From NCBI GenBank assembly GCA_910576205.1, contig CAJTHL010000017.1, positions 1 to 64,000 on the forward strand: DNA of 64,000 bases. Direction: 5' to 3'. The translations under genes and the position numbers were made by a program. Under the pieces are notes generated by a model, which had not been told where the DNA came from, did not search any database, and saw nothing but the letters and a program-made list of their open reading frames with translations. Shown here one piece after another: positions 40,488-47,701 of the stretch (its first letter is position 1; every line of letters begins with the position of its first letter). Origin of the DNA: Clostridia bacterium. GTDB lineage: Bacteria; Bacillota; Clostridia; Lachnospirales; Lachnospiraceae.

Positions 40488-41030
40488 ATGGCATTAACCC
40501 AGAAAAAGGTCTTTACAATAGAAGATATTTATGCACTGCCAGAAGGCCAGAGGGCCGAACTCATTGATGGACGGATTTATGATATGGCACCGCCAAACCG
40601 GATACACCAGAAGATTTCCGGCTGGTTGTATGCAGAAATACACAACTATATCCAGAAGAAACAGGGGGACTGCGAGGTCTATCCTGCCCCATTTGCGGTA
40701 TTTCTGAATGAAGATGACCAGAACTACATCGAACCGGATATCAGCGTCATATGCGACAAAAACAAGCTGACAGATAAGGGATGCAACGGAGCACCAGATT
40801 TAATTGTGGAGATCGTCTCTCCCTCCAGCCGTAAAATGGATTATATTATCAAAAATGGAAAATACGCTGAAGCCGGTGTCCGGGAATACTGGATCATTGA
40901 CCCGGAGAAGGAGCGCATTACAGTTTATTACTATGAGAAAGATGCCGCTCCCGTTATCTATCCTTTTGCCGACTCCTTTGAATCCGCTGTTTTTCCGGGG
41001 CTGCAAGTAACAGTCGCAACGCTTCTGTAA
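40488..41030 (+). CDS. Uma2-family PD-(D/E)XK endonuclease
   Basis: 180 residues with AGGAGG before ATG. RAELIDGRIYDMAPP, YIEPDISVICDK, APDLIVEIVSPSSRKMD and KYAEAGVREYWIIDPEKE are the conserved blocks of the Uma2 (DUF820) family; the E/D and ExV core residues are present. The biological role of the family is unsettled. Standing between immunity genes and integrase suggests an accessory, perhaps defensive, gene. Confidence 0.87.
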   Translation: MALTQKKVFTIEDIYALPEGQRAELIDGRIYDMAPPNRIHQKISGWLYAEIHNYIQKKQGDCEVYPAPFAVFLNEDDQNYIEPDISVICDKNKLTDKGCNGAPDLIVEIVSPSSRKMDYIIKNGKYAEAGVREYWIIDPEKERITVYYYEKDAAPVIYPFADSFESAVFPGLQVTVATLL

Positions 41031-41040
41031 TTTATATTAT

Positions 41041-41074
41041 AAAAACCGCCCCAGTGCTACCAACACCAGAGCGG
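41041..41074 (-). terminator. Terminator of a minus-strand small RNA
   Basis: CCGCCCCAGTG (41046-41056) pairs imperfectly with CACCAGAGCGG (41064-41074); TTTTT follows on the minus strand. Confidence 0.6.
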
Positions 41075-41111
41075 CCCCAGGCATATAATCCGAAGATGAT
41101 ACACCTCTCGC
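41041..41111 (-). ncRNA. Candidate antisense RNA to the integrase leader
   Basis: A promoter (41118-41146) and the terminator above define a 70-nt minus-strand RNA with no frame. It would be fully antisense to the leader of any integrase mRNA started at the TATAAT at 41084 or earlier. No other evidence for expression. Confidence 0.45.
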
Positions 41112-41133
41112 AAAAACATTGTATCATCTTCGG
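41090..41133. repeat. 13-bp perfect inverted repeat upstream of int
   Basis: CCGAAGATGATAC (41090-41102) and GTATCATCTTCGG (41121-41133), 18 bases apart. The right arm overlaps the minus-strand -10. It may be an operator, an excisionase site or an RNA hairpin. Confidence 0.7.
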
Positions 41134-41146
41134 AGCAGCCACGCAA
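41118..41146 (-). promoter_or_regulatory. Promoter of the candidate antisense RNA
   Basis: Minus strand TTGCGT (41146-41141), 17 bases, TACAAT (41123-41118), with TGA before the -10. Confidence 0.6.
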
Positions 41147-41202
41147 GCGGAATATTTCATCCGCAGGCTGTATTTTTTATACCCAAAAAGGAGGATGAGA
41201 CA

Positions 41203-42210
41203 ATGAAGATCGAAAAATTACCGTCCGGGAGCTACCGGATCAGAAAAATGTACAAGGGCGAAACCTATACCGTTGTGTTTGACCGGAAGCCCACGCAGAA
41301 GGAGGCCATGCTGGCCATGGCAAAGGAGCTGGAGAATGTCCAGGAAAGGCATACAAGCATGACATTCCAGACGGCGGCTGAAGAATATCTGGAGGCCAAA
41401 GAAAATGTTCTGTCTCCCTCTACCATGCGAGGATACAGATGCACTCTGGGGATGCTGTCCCCTAAATTTACCCAGAAAAATCTCCATGATGTTACGGCTA
41501 TGGATATACAATCAGAAATCAACCGACTGGCCAAAGAGCACAGCCCCAAAACCGTGCGTAATTACCATGGCTTTATATCCGCTGTTCTGGGCGTTTTCCG
41601 GCCCAATCTTAAAATCCGCACCACGCTCCCACAGAAGATCAGATCCGAGCCATATATTCCTTCTGACCAGGAAGTGAGAAAGATATTGGAGTTTGCCGAG
41701 GGGACGGAATTCGAAATCGCCCTATACCTGGCCTGCTATGGACTGCGCCGCTCTGAGATCTGCGCACTGACCATAAATGATATAAGAGGAGATGTGCTGA
41801 CGATCAGTAAAGCCCGTGTGCTGGCGGATAATGCCCAGTGGATTGACAAAACCACAAAAACCACGGCCAGCACCCGGGAAATTATCATCCCTATGGAACT
41901 GGCCGAAAAAATCCGGAAAAAAGGTTATATCTATAAAGGGCATCCAAATTCGATTGTCAGATATCTGGCACGGGCCGAAGAAGAACTCGGGATCCCGTAT
42001 TTCTCCCTTCATAAACTACGCCACTATTTTGCCTCCAAGATGAGCGCAATGCATATTCCAGATGCTGACATTATACGGATGGGCGGGTGGGAAACAGACC
42101 ATGTAATGAAAAGAGTCTACCGGCATGCCATGGAGGATAAGAGCAAAAAGGCCCAGCGGGAGGCAACGGAAAAATTACATGATGCTATCTTTTCCAGGCG
42201 GATTCCATGA
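41203..42210 (+). CDS. int: Phage integrase, tyrosine type
   Basis: 335 residues from ATG after AAGGAGG. An N-terminal arm-binding-like part (SGSYRIRKMYKGETYTVVF), a SAM-like core-binding domain and the catalytic domain with Arg in YGLRRSEICAL, His-x-x-Arg in LHKLRHYFAS, Trp/His position GGWETDHVM and Tyr in KRVYRHAME. It lies beside attR and ends within arm-type repeats, as expected for an integrase of tRNA-targeting phages. Confidence 0.93.
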   Translation: MKIEKLPSGSYRIRKMYKGETYTVVFDRKPTQKEAMLAMAKELENVQERHTSMTFQTAAEEYLEAKENVLSPSTMRGYRCTLGMLSPKFTQKNLHDVTAMDIQSEINRLAKEHSPKTVRNYHGFISAVLGVFRPNLKIRTTLPQKIRSEPYIPSDQEVRKILEFAEGTEFEIALYLACYGLRRSEICALTINDIRGDVLTISKARVLADNAQWIDKTTKTTASTREIIIPMELAEKIRKKGYIYKGHPNSIVRYLARAEEELGIPYFSLHKLRHYFASKMSAMHIPDADIIRMGGWETDHVMKRVYRHAMEDKSKKAQREATEKLHDAIFSRRIP

Positions 42211-42247
42211 CGAATTTCATGACAAAAAACATTATTTCTGTGACAAA
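42207..42247. promoter_or_regulatory. Putative right arm-type integrase sites
   Basis: ATGACGAA (42207-42214), ATGACAAA (42219-42226) and GTGACAAA (42240-42247). The first two keep the 12-base step of the pair beside attL. The integrase stop codon lies in the first copy. Confidence 0.5.
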
Positions 42248-42338
42248 TATCCCATAAATAGCAGGAATACTCCAGACAATATAACAGGCAGAAAACCATT
42301 GAAATCACTTGCTTTTCTATGGTTTTCTGCCCCTTTTG

Positions 42339-42366
42339 TATAACGGAGAGTGTGGGATTCGAACCC
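42339..42366. repeat. attR, 28-bp core in tRNA-Ser
   Basis: Identical to 258-285. It covers the acceptor end and T arm of the tRNA-Ser gene. Confidence 0.93.
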
Positions 42367-42431
42367 ACGTGCCCTGTAAAGGACAACTGCATTTCGAGTG
42401 CAGCTCGTTATGACCACTTCGATAACTCTCC
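42344..42431 (-). tRNA. tRNA-Ser(CGA)
   Basis: Acceptor stem GGAGAGT/ACTCTCC with discriminator G, anticodon loop CTCGAAA on a CTGCA/TGCAG stem, a long class II variable arm and a T arm GTGGG-TTCGAAT-CCCAC. CCA is not encoded. It is the phage attachment target and is complete. Confidence 0.95.
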
Positions 42432-42467
42432 TCATTGCGGATACTGTAAATATCCCTTTATTTTTAA

Positions 42468-42732
42468 TCTGCGCACCTTGCGTTGAACCAGGAACATATA
42501 CGTTACCTTTGTAGTTGACTCGGCCCAGGCTGCCTCACGGCACACAGAAGATTCTACTTAGAGCTGCTCCATTCCTGACCTGACTCGGTTCATAGATTTC
42601 TGTTGCGTAAGACCCAGGCGTCAATATCACTTGCAAAGGGCAGCTTTATGTTCTTTCGCCCGAAGCAAAGTATCACCCCTGCTATAGCGGATTGCAGGTA
42701 CAGGGCACCGCTAACTCCCCGGCTGCGCAGAA
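42468..42732 (-). ncRNA. ffs: Signal recognition particle RNA, long Gram-positive type
   Basis: About 265 nt. The ends pair (TTCTGCGCA with TGCGCAGA). The Alu domain segment near the 5' end contains GTTAGCGGTGCCCTGTACC, and the S domain holds GTCAGGTCAGGAATGGAGCAGC-like sequence. This is the Bacillus/Clostridium scRNA class that binds Ffh for membrane protein targeting. It lies 36 bases upstream of tRNA-Ser and may be cotranscribed with it. Confidence 0.93.
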
Positions 42733-42784
42733 ATGTGAAACCCGGATAAACTGCCCGTAAAATTTCTTTTATGGGCTAGGTTCC

Positions 42785-42813
42785 AGTATAACGAAAATCC
42801 GGTTTCTTGTCAA
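42785..42813 (-). promoter_or_regulatory. SRP RNA promoter
   Basis: Minus strand TTGACA (42813-42808), exactly 17 bases, TATACT (42790-42785). Near-perfect consensus, as expected for a stable RNA. The start would lie some 45 bases before the mature 5' end. Confidence 0.85.
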
Positions 42814-42873
42814 TTCTTTTCTGTAGTCCTATTTCCCGTTTTTCTGTCGCATTTTCCCGTCCGGCAATTTATT

Positions 42874-43362
42874 CTACCCGTTTTTTTCCTGTGTTTCTTC
42901 CCTTTTCTTAATTTTTCTAAGGTTTTTGAAAAATTCCGTGAGAAGCGCGCCGCATTCCTCCTTAAGGATTCCCCGCTCCACTTCTGCCTGGTGATTGAAT
43001 TCGTCCATTTCCAGCAAATTGATAATAGAGCCTCCGCAACCTGCCTTGGGATTCATGCTGCCGATTACTACACGTTTCATCCGCGCCTGTACAATGGCTC
43101 CGGCGCACATCTGGCAAGGCTCCAGCGTCACATACAAGGTACAGTCCTCCAGCCGCCAGTCTCCTGTCTTTTTGCTGGCTTTGCGGATTGCAAGCAGTTC
43201 CGCGTGGGACAGCGCACTCTTATCCATGTTTCTCCGGTTATACGCCCTTGCAATAATCCTTCCGCCTTGGACAATCACGCATCCGATGGGCACCTCCAGG
43301 TAGTCTCCCGCCTTCCTAGCCTGTTTTATTGCCTCTCTCATAAACTTTTCATCTGTTGTCAT
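42874..43362 (-). CDS. tadA: tRNA-specific adenosine deaminase TadA
   Basis: 162 residues. HAELLAIR gives the zinc His and catalytic Glu; TLEPCQMCAGA gives the two Cys ligands. It converts A34 to inosine in tRNA-Arg(ACG). The 14-base overlap with the preceding gene suggests a shared transcript. Confidence 0.95.
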   Translation of the reverse strand: MTTDEKFMREAIKQARKAGDYLEVPIGCVIVQGGRIIARAYNRRNMDKSALSHAELLAIRKASKKTGDWRLEDCTLYVTLEPCQMCAGAIVQARMKRVVIGSMNPKAGCGGSIINLLEMDEFNHQAEVERGILKEECGALLTEFFKNLRKIKKREETQEKNG

Positions 43363-44773
43363 CCGTTACATTTTCCTCAATCCTGCGAAACCAGTAGCCA
43401 TAATTCCCATTCCGGTTTCCGCCGTTTCCGATTCTGTGAAACTCCTCGAAGCCAAATAAATTTGCCATCATTTCTTCTTTTTCATTGTATACGCCGGGAA
43501 CCGCCAGATAATATTCCATCCTTCCCGCCTCCTCCTGCCTGCACAAAAGTAAATGGCGGTATTGGTAATAGCCGTGGAGAAGAAAACTGTTGTTGCCCAG
43601 AATCCAGCTTCCCCGGGGAAGTCTTTGAAGATCCCTTGGGCCAATTCGTATACAGGCCATAGGGGCCTTCCCACTCTGAAACAGCCTCTGCACCGGAAAA
43701 CGTCTGGCCAGATATTCCCACTTTTCCTGACGCAGGTCTGTTTTTCTGCCGGCACTTATCTCTCTGTTTCCAGTCTCTCTTCCCCTGTGAGTAAATGCCT
43801 CCTCCGTGTCCTGGTGAATCCCGGAACCTTCCTGCGCCATGGATGTTTCAGCAGGATTTTCCAGAACTTTGCTCTCTGTGCTTTCCAGCCTGTTTTCAGT
43901 TTTTCCCTCCCTTGTTAAAGAGGCAGTTTTGTCTTGTATTGTTTCTTCTTTATTTTGGGCTGTGACAACGGTCTCCTGTGTAAGCTTCGCGAATGCTGCG
44001 GATACATCTGACCTGGTATCTTTCTGTTTCTCCGATTTATCCGGCTTTTCCTGTGGCACCTCCGACAGCTCCGCTGATGTTACGGATACATCAAGCCTGG
44101 TATCTTCCTGCTTCTCCGCTTCATTCTGCGGTACTTCCGACAGCTTCGCTGATGCTGTCGATACATCTGTCCTGGTATCTTCCTGCTTCTCCGCTTCATC
44201 CTGCGGTACCTCCGACAGCTCCGCTGATGCTGCGGATACATCTGTCACAGCATCTTCCCATGTTTCCCCTGTCTCCGCCTCTTCCTGCGACTTCTTAAGC
44301 AGTTTTAGCGATTCCGCAGATATATCTGACACGGCCTTCTCTGTTTCTTCTATCCGCCCCTCCGGCTCCTGCCGGGTTTCCTGATAAATCTGAAAGCTGT
44401 CCACCTTTACAGGAAGGTCATTCCACTGAGAGGCATAAACCTTTCCGCCAGAGCCCTCTATAAACACGCCCTGAATCTTATCCAGGGTGTAGGGCATCCG
44501 CGCCAGCTCTTCTGCCCGAAGGCTGCCCTTCCATTCCAGCACGCCGTTTCTGCTCTCCAGCTCGCCCAGAAGCATTCCCTGGATACTGTCTTTTTCCGGC
44601 ACATACAGATAGGCCTTGTAAGACCGCTGTCCGTGAAAATAAGAACCCTTCATGTGGATAGCCGCCTTACATTCCCCATCCCTTGCCTCCAGTTTTACAA
44701 ATCCGGTGTTCTCTTTCCGCTCTCCCCCTTCATATGTATAAATATAAGAAACAATCCGCTTGTACCCCGGCAT
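43349..44773 (-). CDS. DUF6128-like protein with internal repeats
   Basis: 474 residues. N-terminal 125 residues (MPGYKRIVSYIYTYEGGE, KAYLYVPEKDSIQG) and the C-terminal 110 residues (WEYLARRFPVQRLF, IGPRDLQRLPR, LAVPGVYNEKEEMMANLFGF) are ordered and conserved in Lachnospiraceae. Between them lie about 220 acidic residues with four or five 28-31-residue repeats around DVSAASAELSEVPQ. No signal peptide. Function unknown. Confidence 0.7.
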   Translation of the reverse strand: MPGYKRIVSYIYTYEGGERKENTGFVKLEARDGECKAAIHMKGSYFHGQRSYKAYLYVPEKDSIQGMLLGELESRNGVLEWKGSLRAEELARMPYTLDKIQGVFIEGSGGKVYASQWNDLPVKVDSFQIYQETRQEPEGRIEETEKAVSDISAESLKLLKKSQEEAETGETWEDAVTDVSAASAELSEVPQDEAEKQEDTRTDVSTASAKLSEVPQNEAEKQEDTRLDVSVTSAELSEVPQEKPDKSEKQKDTRSDVSAAFAKLTQETVVTAQNKEETIQDKTASLTREGKTENRLESTESKVLENPAETSMAQEGSGIHQDTEEAFTHRGRETGNREISAGRKTDLRQEKWEYLARRFPVQRLFQSGKAPMACIRIGPRDLQRLPRGSWILGNNSFLLHGYYQYRHLLLCRQEEAGRMEYYLAVPGVYNEKEEMMANLFGFEEFHRIGNGGNRNGNYGYWFRRIEENVTDDNR

Positions 44774-44848
44774 AGCTTCCTCCCTGTTCAGACTTTTCTG
44801 TGAACATTCTATGCATGGCCAAATCGTTTCATTCCAGAAATTTTCCGC

Positions 44849-45724
44849 TTACTTTCCTTCCAGCACATTGTTAAGAGCCGCAAACTCCTCCAGCGTCAGC
44901 GCCTCCCCCCGGATTCCCTGGGGCCAGCCCAGCTTTTCCAGAGCTTCTGCCAGCTCTTCCTTGGTAAAGGATAGCTCCTGGGAATTAGAAAGACTGTTCA
45001 GCAGCGTTTTTCTCCGCTGGTTAAAGGCCGCCCGGATCAGCGCGAACATGCCGGCCTCATTCTTTACCTCCACAGGCGGTTTTTCATAGCGGTTTAAGCG
45101 TATGACCGCGGAACCCACCCGGGGTCTTGGCATAAAACAGTTGGGGGGAACATTCGCCACAAGCAAGGGTTCGGCATAATACTGTACCGCCAGGGACAAC
45201 GCCCCGTAATCCTTTGTCCCCGGCCCCACTCTCATGCGGTCAGCCACCTCTTTCTGCACCATAATCGTAATGCTTTCCAGGGGCACATGCTTTTCAAACA
45301 ATCCCATAATAATGGGCGTGGTAATATAATAAGGCAGATTCGCAACTACCTTAACAGGCCTTCCCTGGTTCTTTTCCTCCGCCAGCCTTCGAAGATCCAC
45401 CTTTAGGACATCCTCATTGATAATCTCCACATTTTCATATTCCCCCAGGGTATCCTCCAGAATAGGGATCAACGCCTTGTCAATCTCAATGGCCGCCACC
45501 TGCCGGGCCGACGACGCCAGATACTGGGTCATGGTGCCAATGCCCGGGCCGATCTCCACCACAAAGTCATCCTTCGTGATCTGGGCGGAACTGATAATCT
45601 TGTCCAGCACATGAGTGTCAATCAGAAAATTCTGGCCATAACGCTTCTGAAATACAAATTTATATTTTTGCAGAACTTCGATGGTTTTCTGCGGATTTCC
45701 GAGATACGGAACTGGTGTGTTCAT
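44849..45724 (-). CDS. ksgA: 16S rRNA dimethyladenosine transferase KsgA
   Basis: 291 residues. KRYGQNFLIDTHVLDKI, VVEIGPGIGTMTQYLA (SAM site) and VANLPYYITTPIIM (NLPY catalytic motif) are complete. It dimethylates the two adjacent adenines at the 3' end of 16S rRNA. The TatD gene lies 13 bases upstream, a common pairing in Firmicutes. Confidence 0.96.
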   Translation of the reverse strand: MNTPVPYLGNPQKTIEVLQKYKFVFQKRYGQNFLIDTHVLDKIISSAQITKDDFVVEIGPGIGTMTQYLASSARQVAAIEIDKALIPILEDTLGEYENVEIINEDVLKVDLRRLAEEKNQGRPVKVVANLPYYITTPIIMGLFEKHVPLESITIMVQKEVADRMRVGPGTKDYGALSLAVQYYAEPLLVANVPPNCFMPRPRVGSAVIRLNRYEKPPVEVKNEAGMFALIRAAFNQRRKTLLNSLSNSQELSFTKEELAEALEKLGWPQGIRGEALTLEEFAALNNVLEGK

Positions 45725-45736
45725 TTTTAATCCTCT

Positions 45737-46498
45737 CTACAACCCATATAGAGCCCGTGCGTTGCGCTCTGTCGTCTCCGTCACTTCCTCCAGGCTTACT
45801 CCCTTTAGGCCTGCGATTTCCTTTACCACATAGGGCAGATAAAGAGAGCAGTTCCGTTTTCCCCGGTAAGGCACCGGCGCCAGATAGGGGCAGTCTGTCT
45901 CCAGCAGAATGCGCTCCAGAGGCACCTGCTGCACCGTTTCCTTAAGTTTCTTAGCATTCTTAAAGGTCACGACGCCGCCAACGCCAATATAATATCCCAT
46001 CCTGACATATTCCTTTGCCATTTCCGGGGAATAAGAAAAGCAGTGTATCACTCCGGGAAGCCCCTGTGCCTTTTCCCGCATGATGTCCATGGTATCCTGG
46101 GCAGCCTCCCGGCTGTGAATAATTACCGGAAGCCCTTTTTCACGGGCCAGCTCCAGTTGCCGCTCAAACCAGTATTTCTGTATATCATGGGACTCCTTAT
46201 CCCAGTAATAATCCAGGCCGATCTCGCCGACAGCCACCACCTTATCCCTGTCGCACTGCCCCCGTATCCAGGCAAACGCCTCATCGTCAAGGCTTCCCGC
46301 CTCGTCGGGGTGGATTCCCACCGCAGCATACACAAACGGATATTTCCCGGCAAGGGCCAGCGTATCCCTGATTCCCTCCACACTGGCGCTGACATTTACG
46401 ATTCCGCCGATTCCTTTTTCCGGCATTTGCCTAAGCAATGCCTCCCTGTCCTCATCAAAAGCCTTATCGTCATAATGGGCATGGCTCTCAAAAATCAT
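45737..46498 (-). CDS. tatD: TatD-family metal-dependent DNase
   Basis: 253 residues. ESHAHYDDKAFD, VAVGEIGLDYYWD, PVIIHSREA and LETDCPYLAPVPYRG provide the metal ligands of the TIM-barrel TatD family. Predicted 3'-5' nuclease in DNA repair or turnover. Confidence 0.93.
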   Translation of the reverse strand: MIFESHAHYDDKAFDEDREALLRQMPEKGIGGIVNVSASVEGIRDTLALAGKYPFVYAAVGIHPDEAGSLDDEAFAWIRGQCDRDKVVAVGEIGLDYYWDKESHDIQKYWFERQLELAREKGLPVIIHSREAAQDTMDIMREKAQGLPGVIHCFSYSPEMAKEYVRMGYYIGVGGVVTFKNAKKLKETVQQVPLERILLETDCPYLAPVPYRGKRNCSLYLPYVVKEIAGLKGVSLEEVTETTERNARALYGL

Positions 46499-46505
46499 TC
46501 TGTCG

Positions 46506-47495
46506 TTACTCCTGTTTGTTTTCCCAGGGATATTTCATCCCCCATTGCCTGCGGACACTGTCCATGAGCTCCATCATGCGGATAGTTTCCTTATGGGACA
46601 TCTGAAGGCACTCCGTTTTGCCCTGCCGGATGCAATCCACCGCCGCCTGCACTTCATACTCATACCCCGTAATCTGTGCCGGACGGACAATCCGTTCCGT
46701 TAAATTCCGATCCACATCGTAAACCTTGAGCTCCTCATAATTATTCACATTTTCCACAATGGCATAGCCTGTTGTTCCATACAGAATCCCCTGTCTGTCC
46801 GTGGGGCCCAGCGTGTTTGCGTAAATAGCCGCCGTACGTCCGTCCTTATAAGAAATCCGGATATAATCCTGCATATCCACGCCCTCTTTGCTCATAACAG
46901 CGCTGGCTTCTATATCTTCTATGTCGTCCCCAAAAGCAATGGAAGCAAAGGTCAGCGGATAAATGGTCATATCCAGCAGGGCGCCCCCGGCCAGATTCGG
47001 GTCATACAATCTTGGCCTGTGAAATACCGGCGCGCCAATATTTGCCGACAGCGCCAGAATGTCCCCGATTTTTCCGCTATGGCAGAAATCCCGGATGATT
47101 CCTGCCATAGGCATGTATCTGGGCCACATGGCTTCTGTCACAAATAAATTCTTTTTCCGGGCCGCTTCCAGCACCTCCCGCGCTTCCCCGGCATTAGTGG
47201 TAAAAGCCTTTTCACAGAGCACCGGCTTCCCCGCCTCCAGGCACATCAGCGCCTGCTCCTTATGGAAAGAATGGGGCGTCGCAATATAGACCAGCTCCAC
47301 CTCCGGGTCTTTCAGCATATCCTCATAGGAGCCATAGGCACACTCCATGGAAAATTTTCCCGCAAACTCCCTGGCCCTGTTTAAGTCGCGGGCTCCGACT
47401 GCATATGCCTGGGCCGTGTCCATTCTCTGTAAAGTATCCGCCATAATCCCTGCAATCCTTCCGGCTCCCAGGATTCCAACCTTCATTTTACTCAT
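46506..47495 (-). CDS. Gfo/Idh/MocA family oxidoreductase 1
   Basis: 329 residues from ATG after AGGAGAGGCGTT. GILGAGRIAGIMADTL is the NAD(P) site and CEKAFTTNAGEA the conserved EK motif. GGALLDMTIYPLTFAS is typical of the dihydrodiol-dehydrogenase-like branch. Substrate unknown. It is a close paralogue of 49144-50124. It starts 7 bases before the TatD gene and may be co-transcribed with it. Confidence 0.87.
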   Translation of the reverse strand: MSKMKVGILGAGRIAGIMADTLQRMDTAQAYAVGARDLNRAREFAGKFSMECAYGSYEDMLKDPEVELVYIATPHSFHKEQALMCLEAGKPVLCEKAFTTNAGEAREVLEAARKKNLFVTEAMWPRYMPMAGIIRDFCHSGKIGDILALSANIGAPVFHRPRLYDPNLAGGALLDMTIYPLTFASIAFGDDIEDIEASAVMSKEGVDMQDYIRISYKDGRTAAIYANTLGPTDRQGILYGTTGYAIVENVNNYEELKVYDVDRNLTERIVRPAQITGYEYEVQAAVDCIRQGKTECLQMSHKETIRMMELMDSVRRQWGMKYPWENKQE

Positions 47496-47607
47496 AACGC
47501 CTCTCCTGTTTTTCATTATATCCCCTCCCAAAGGGAATAAATTCATTATAAATTCAAGACCCTGCTTCGTCAATTCAAAACTCCCCTAAAATTTTCCGGT
47601 ATTGAGA

Positions 47608-47636
47608 TTGCAATGCCAATATGTGGTGTGTATAAT
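47608..47636 (+). promoter_or_regulatory. Promoter of the hemerythrin fusion gene
   Basis: TTGCAA, 17 bases, TATAAT, with TGTG before the -10. The ATG is 66 bases downstream. Confidence 0.75.
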
Positions 47637-47701
47637 ATAGTAGGAACTTAAAATGATGCTGCAGAAAATATGGATTGGCTGTAGCAAAGGAGGAATTTAA
47701 A

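Larger units (their letters stand above)
258..42366. mobile_element. Temperate siphovirus prophage inserted in tRNA-Ser
   Basis: A 28-bp perfect direct repeat at 258-285 and 42339-42366 brackets about 42.1 kb carrying an ordered set of lysis, tail, head, terminase, replication, immunity and integrase genes. The integrase lies next to the right repeat. The right repeat is the 3' end of a complete tRNA-Ser gene and the left repeat is an orphan 3' fragment of it, so the insertion regenerated the tRNA. Head and packaging genes are of the PBSX terminase, SPP1-type portal and HK97-fold capsid kinds. All structural frames appear intact, so the element could be inducible. Confidence 0.95.
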
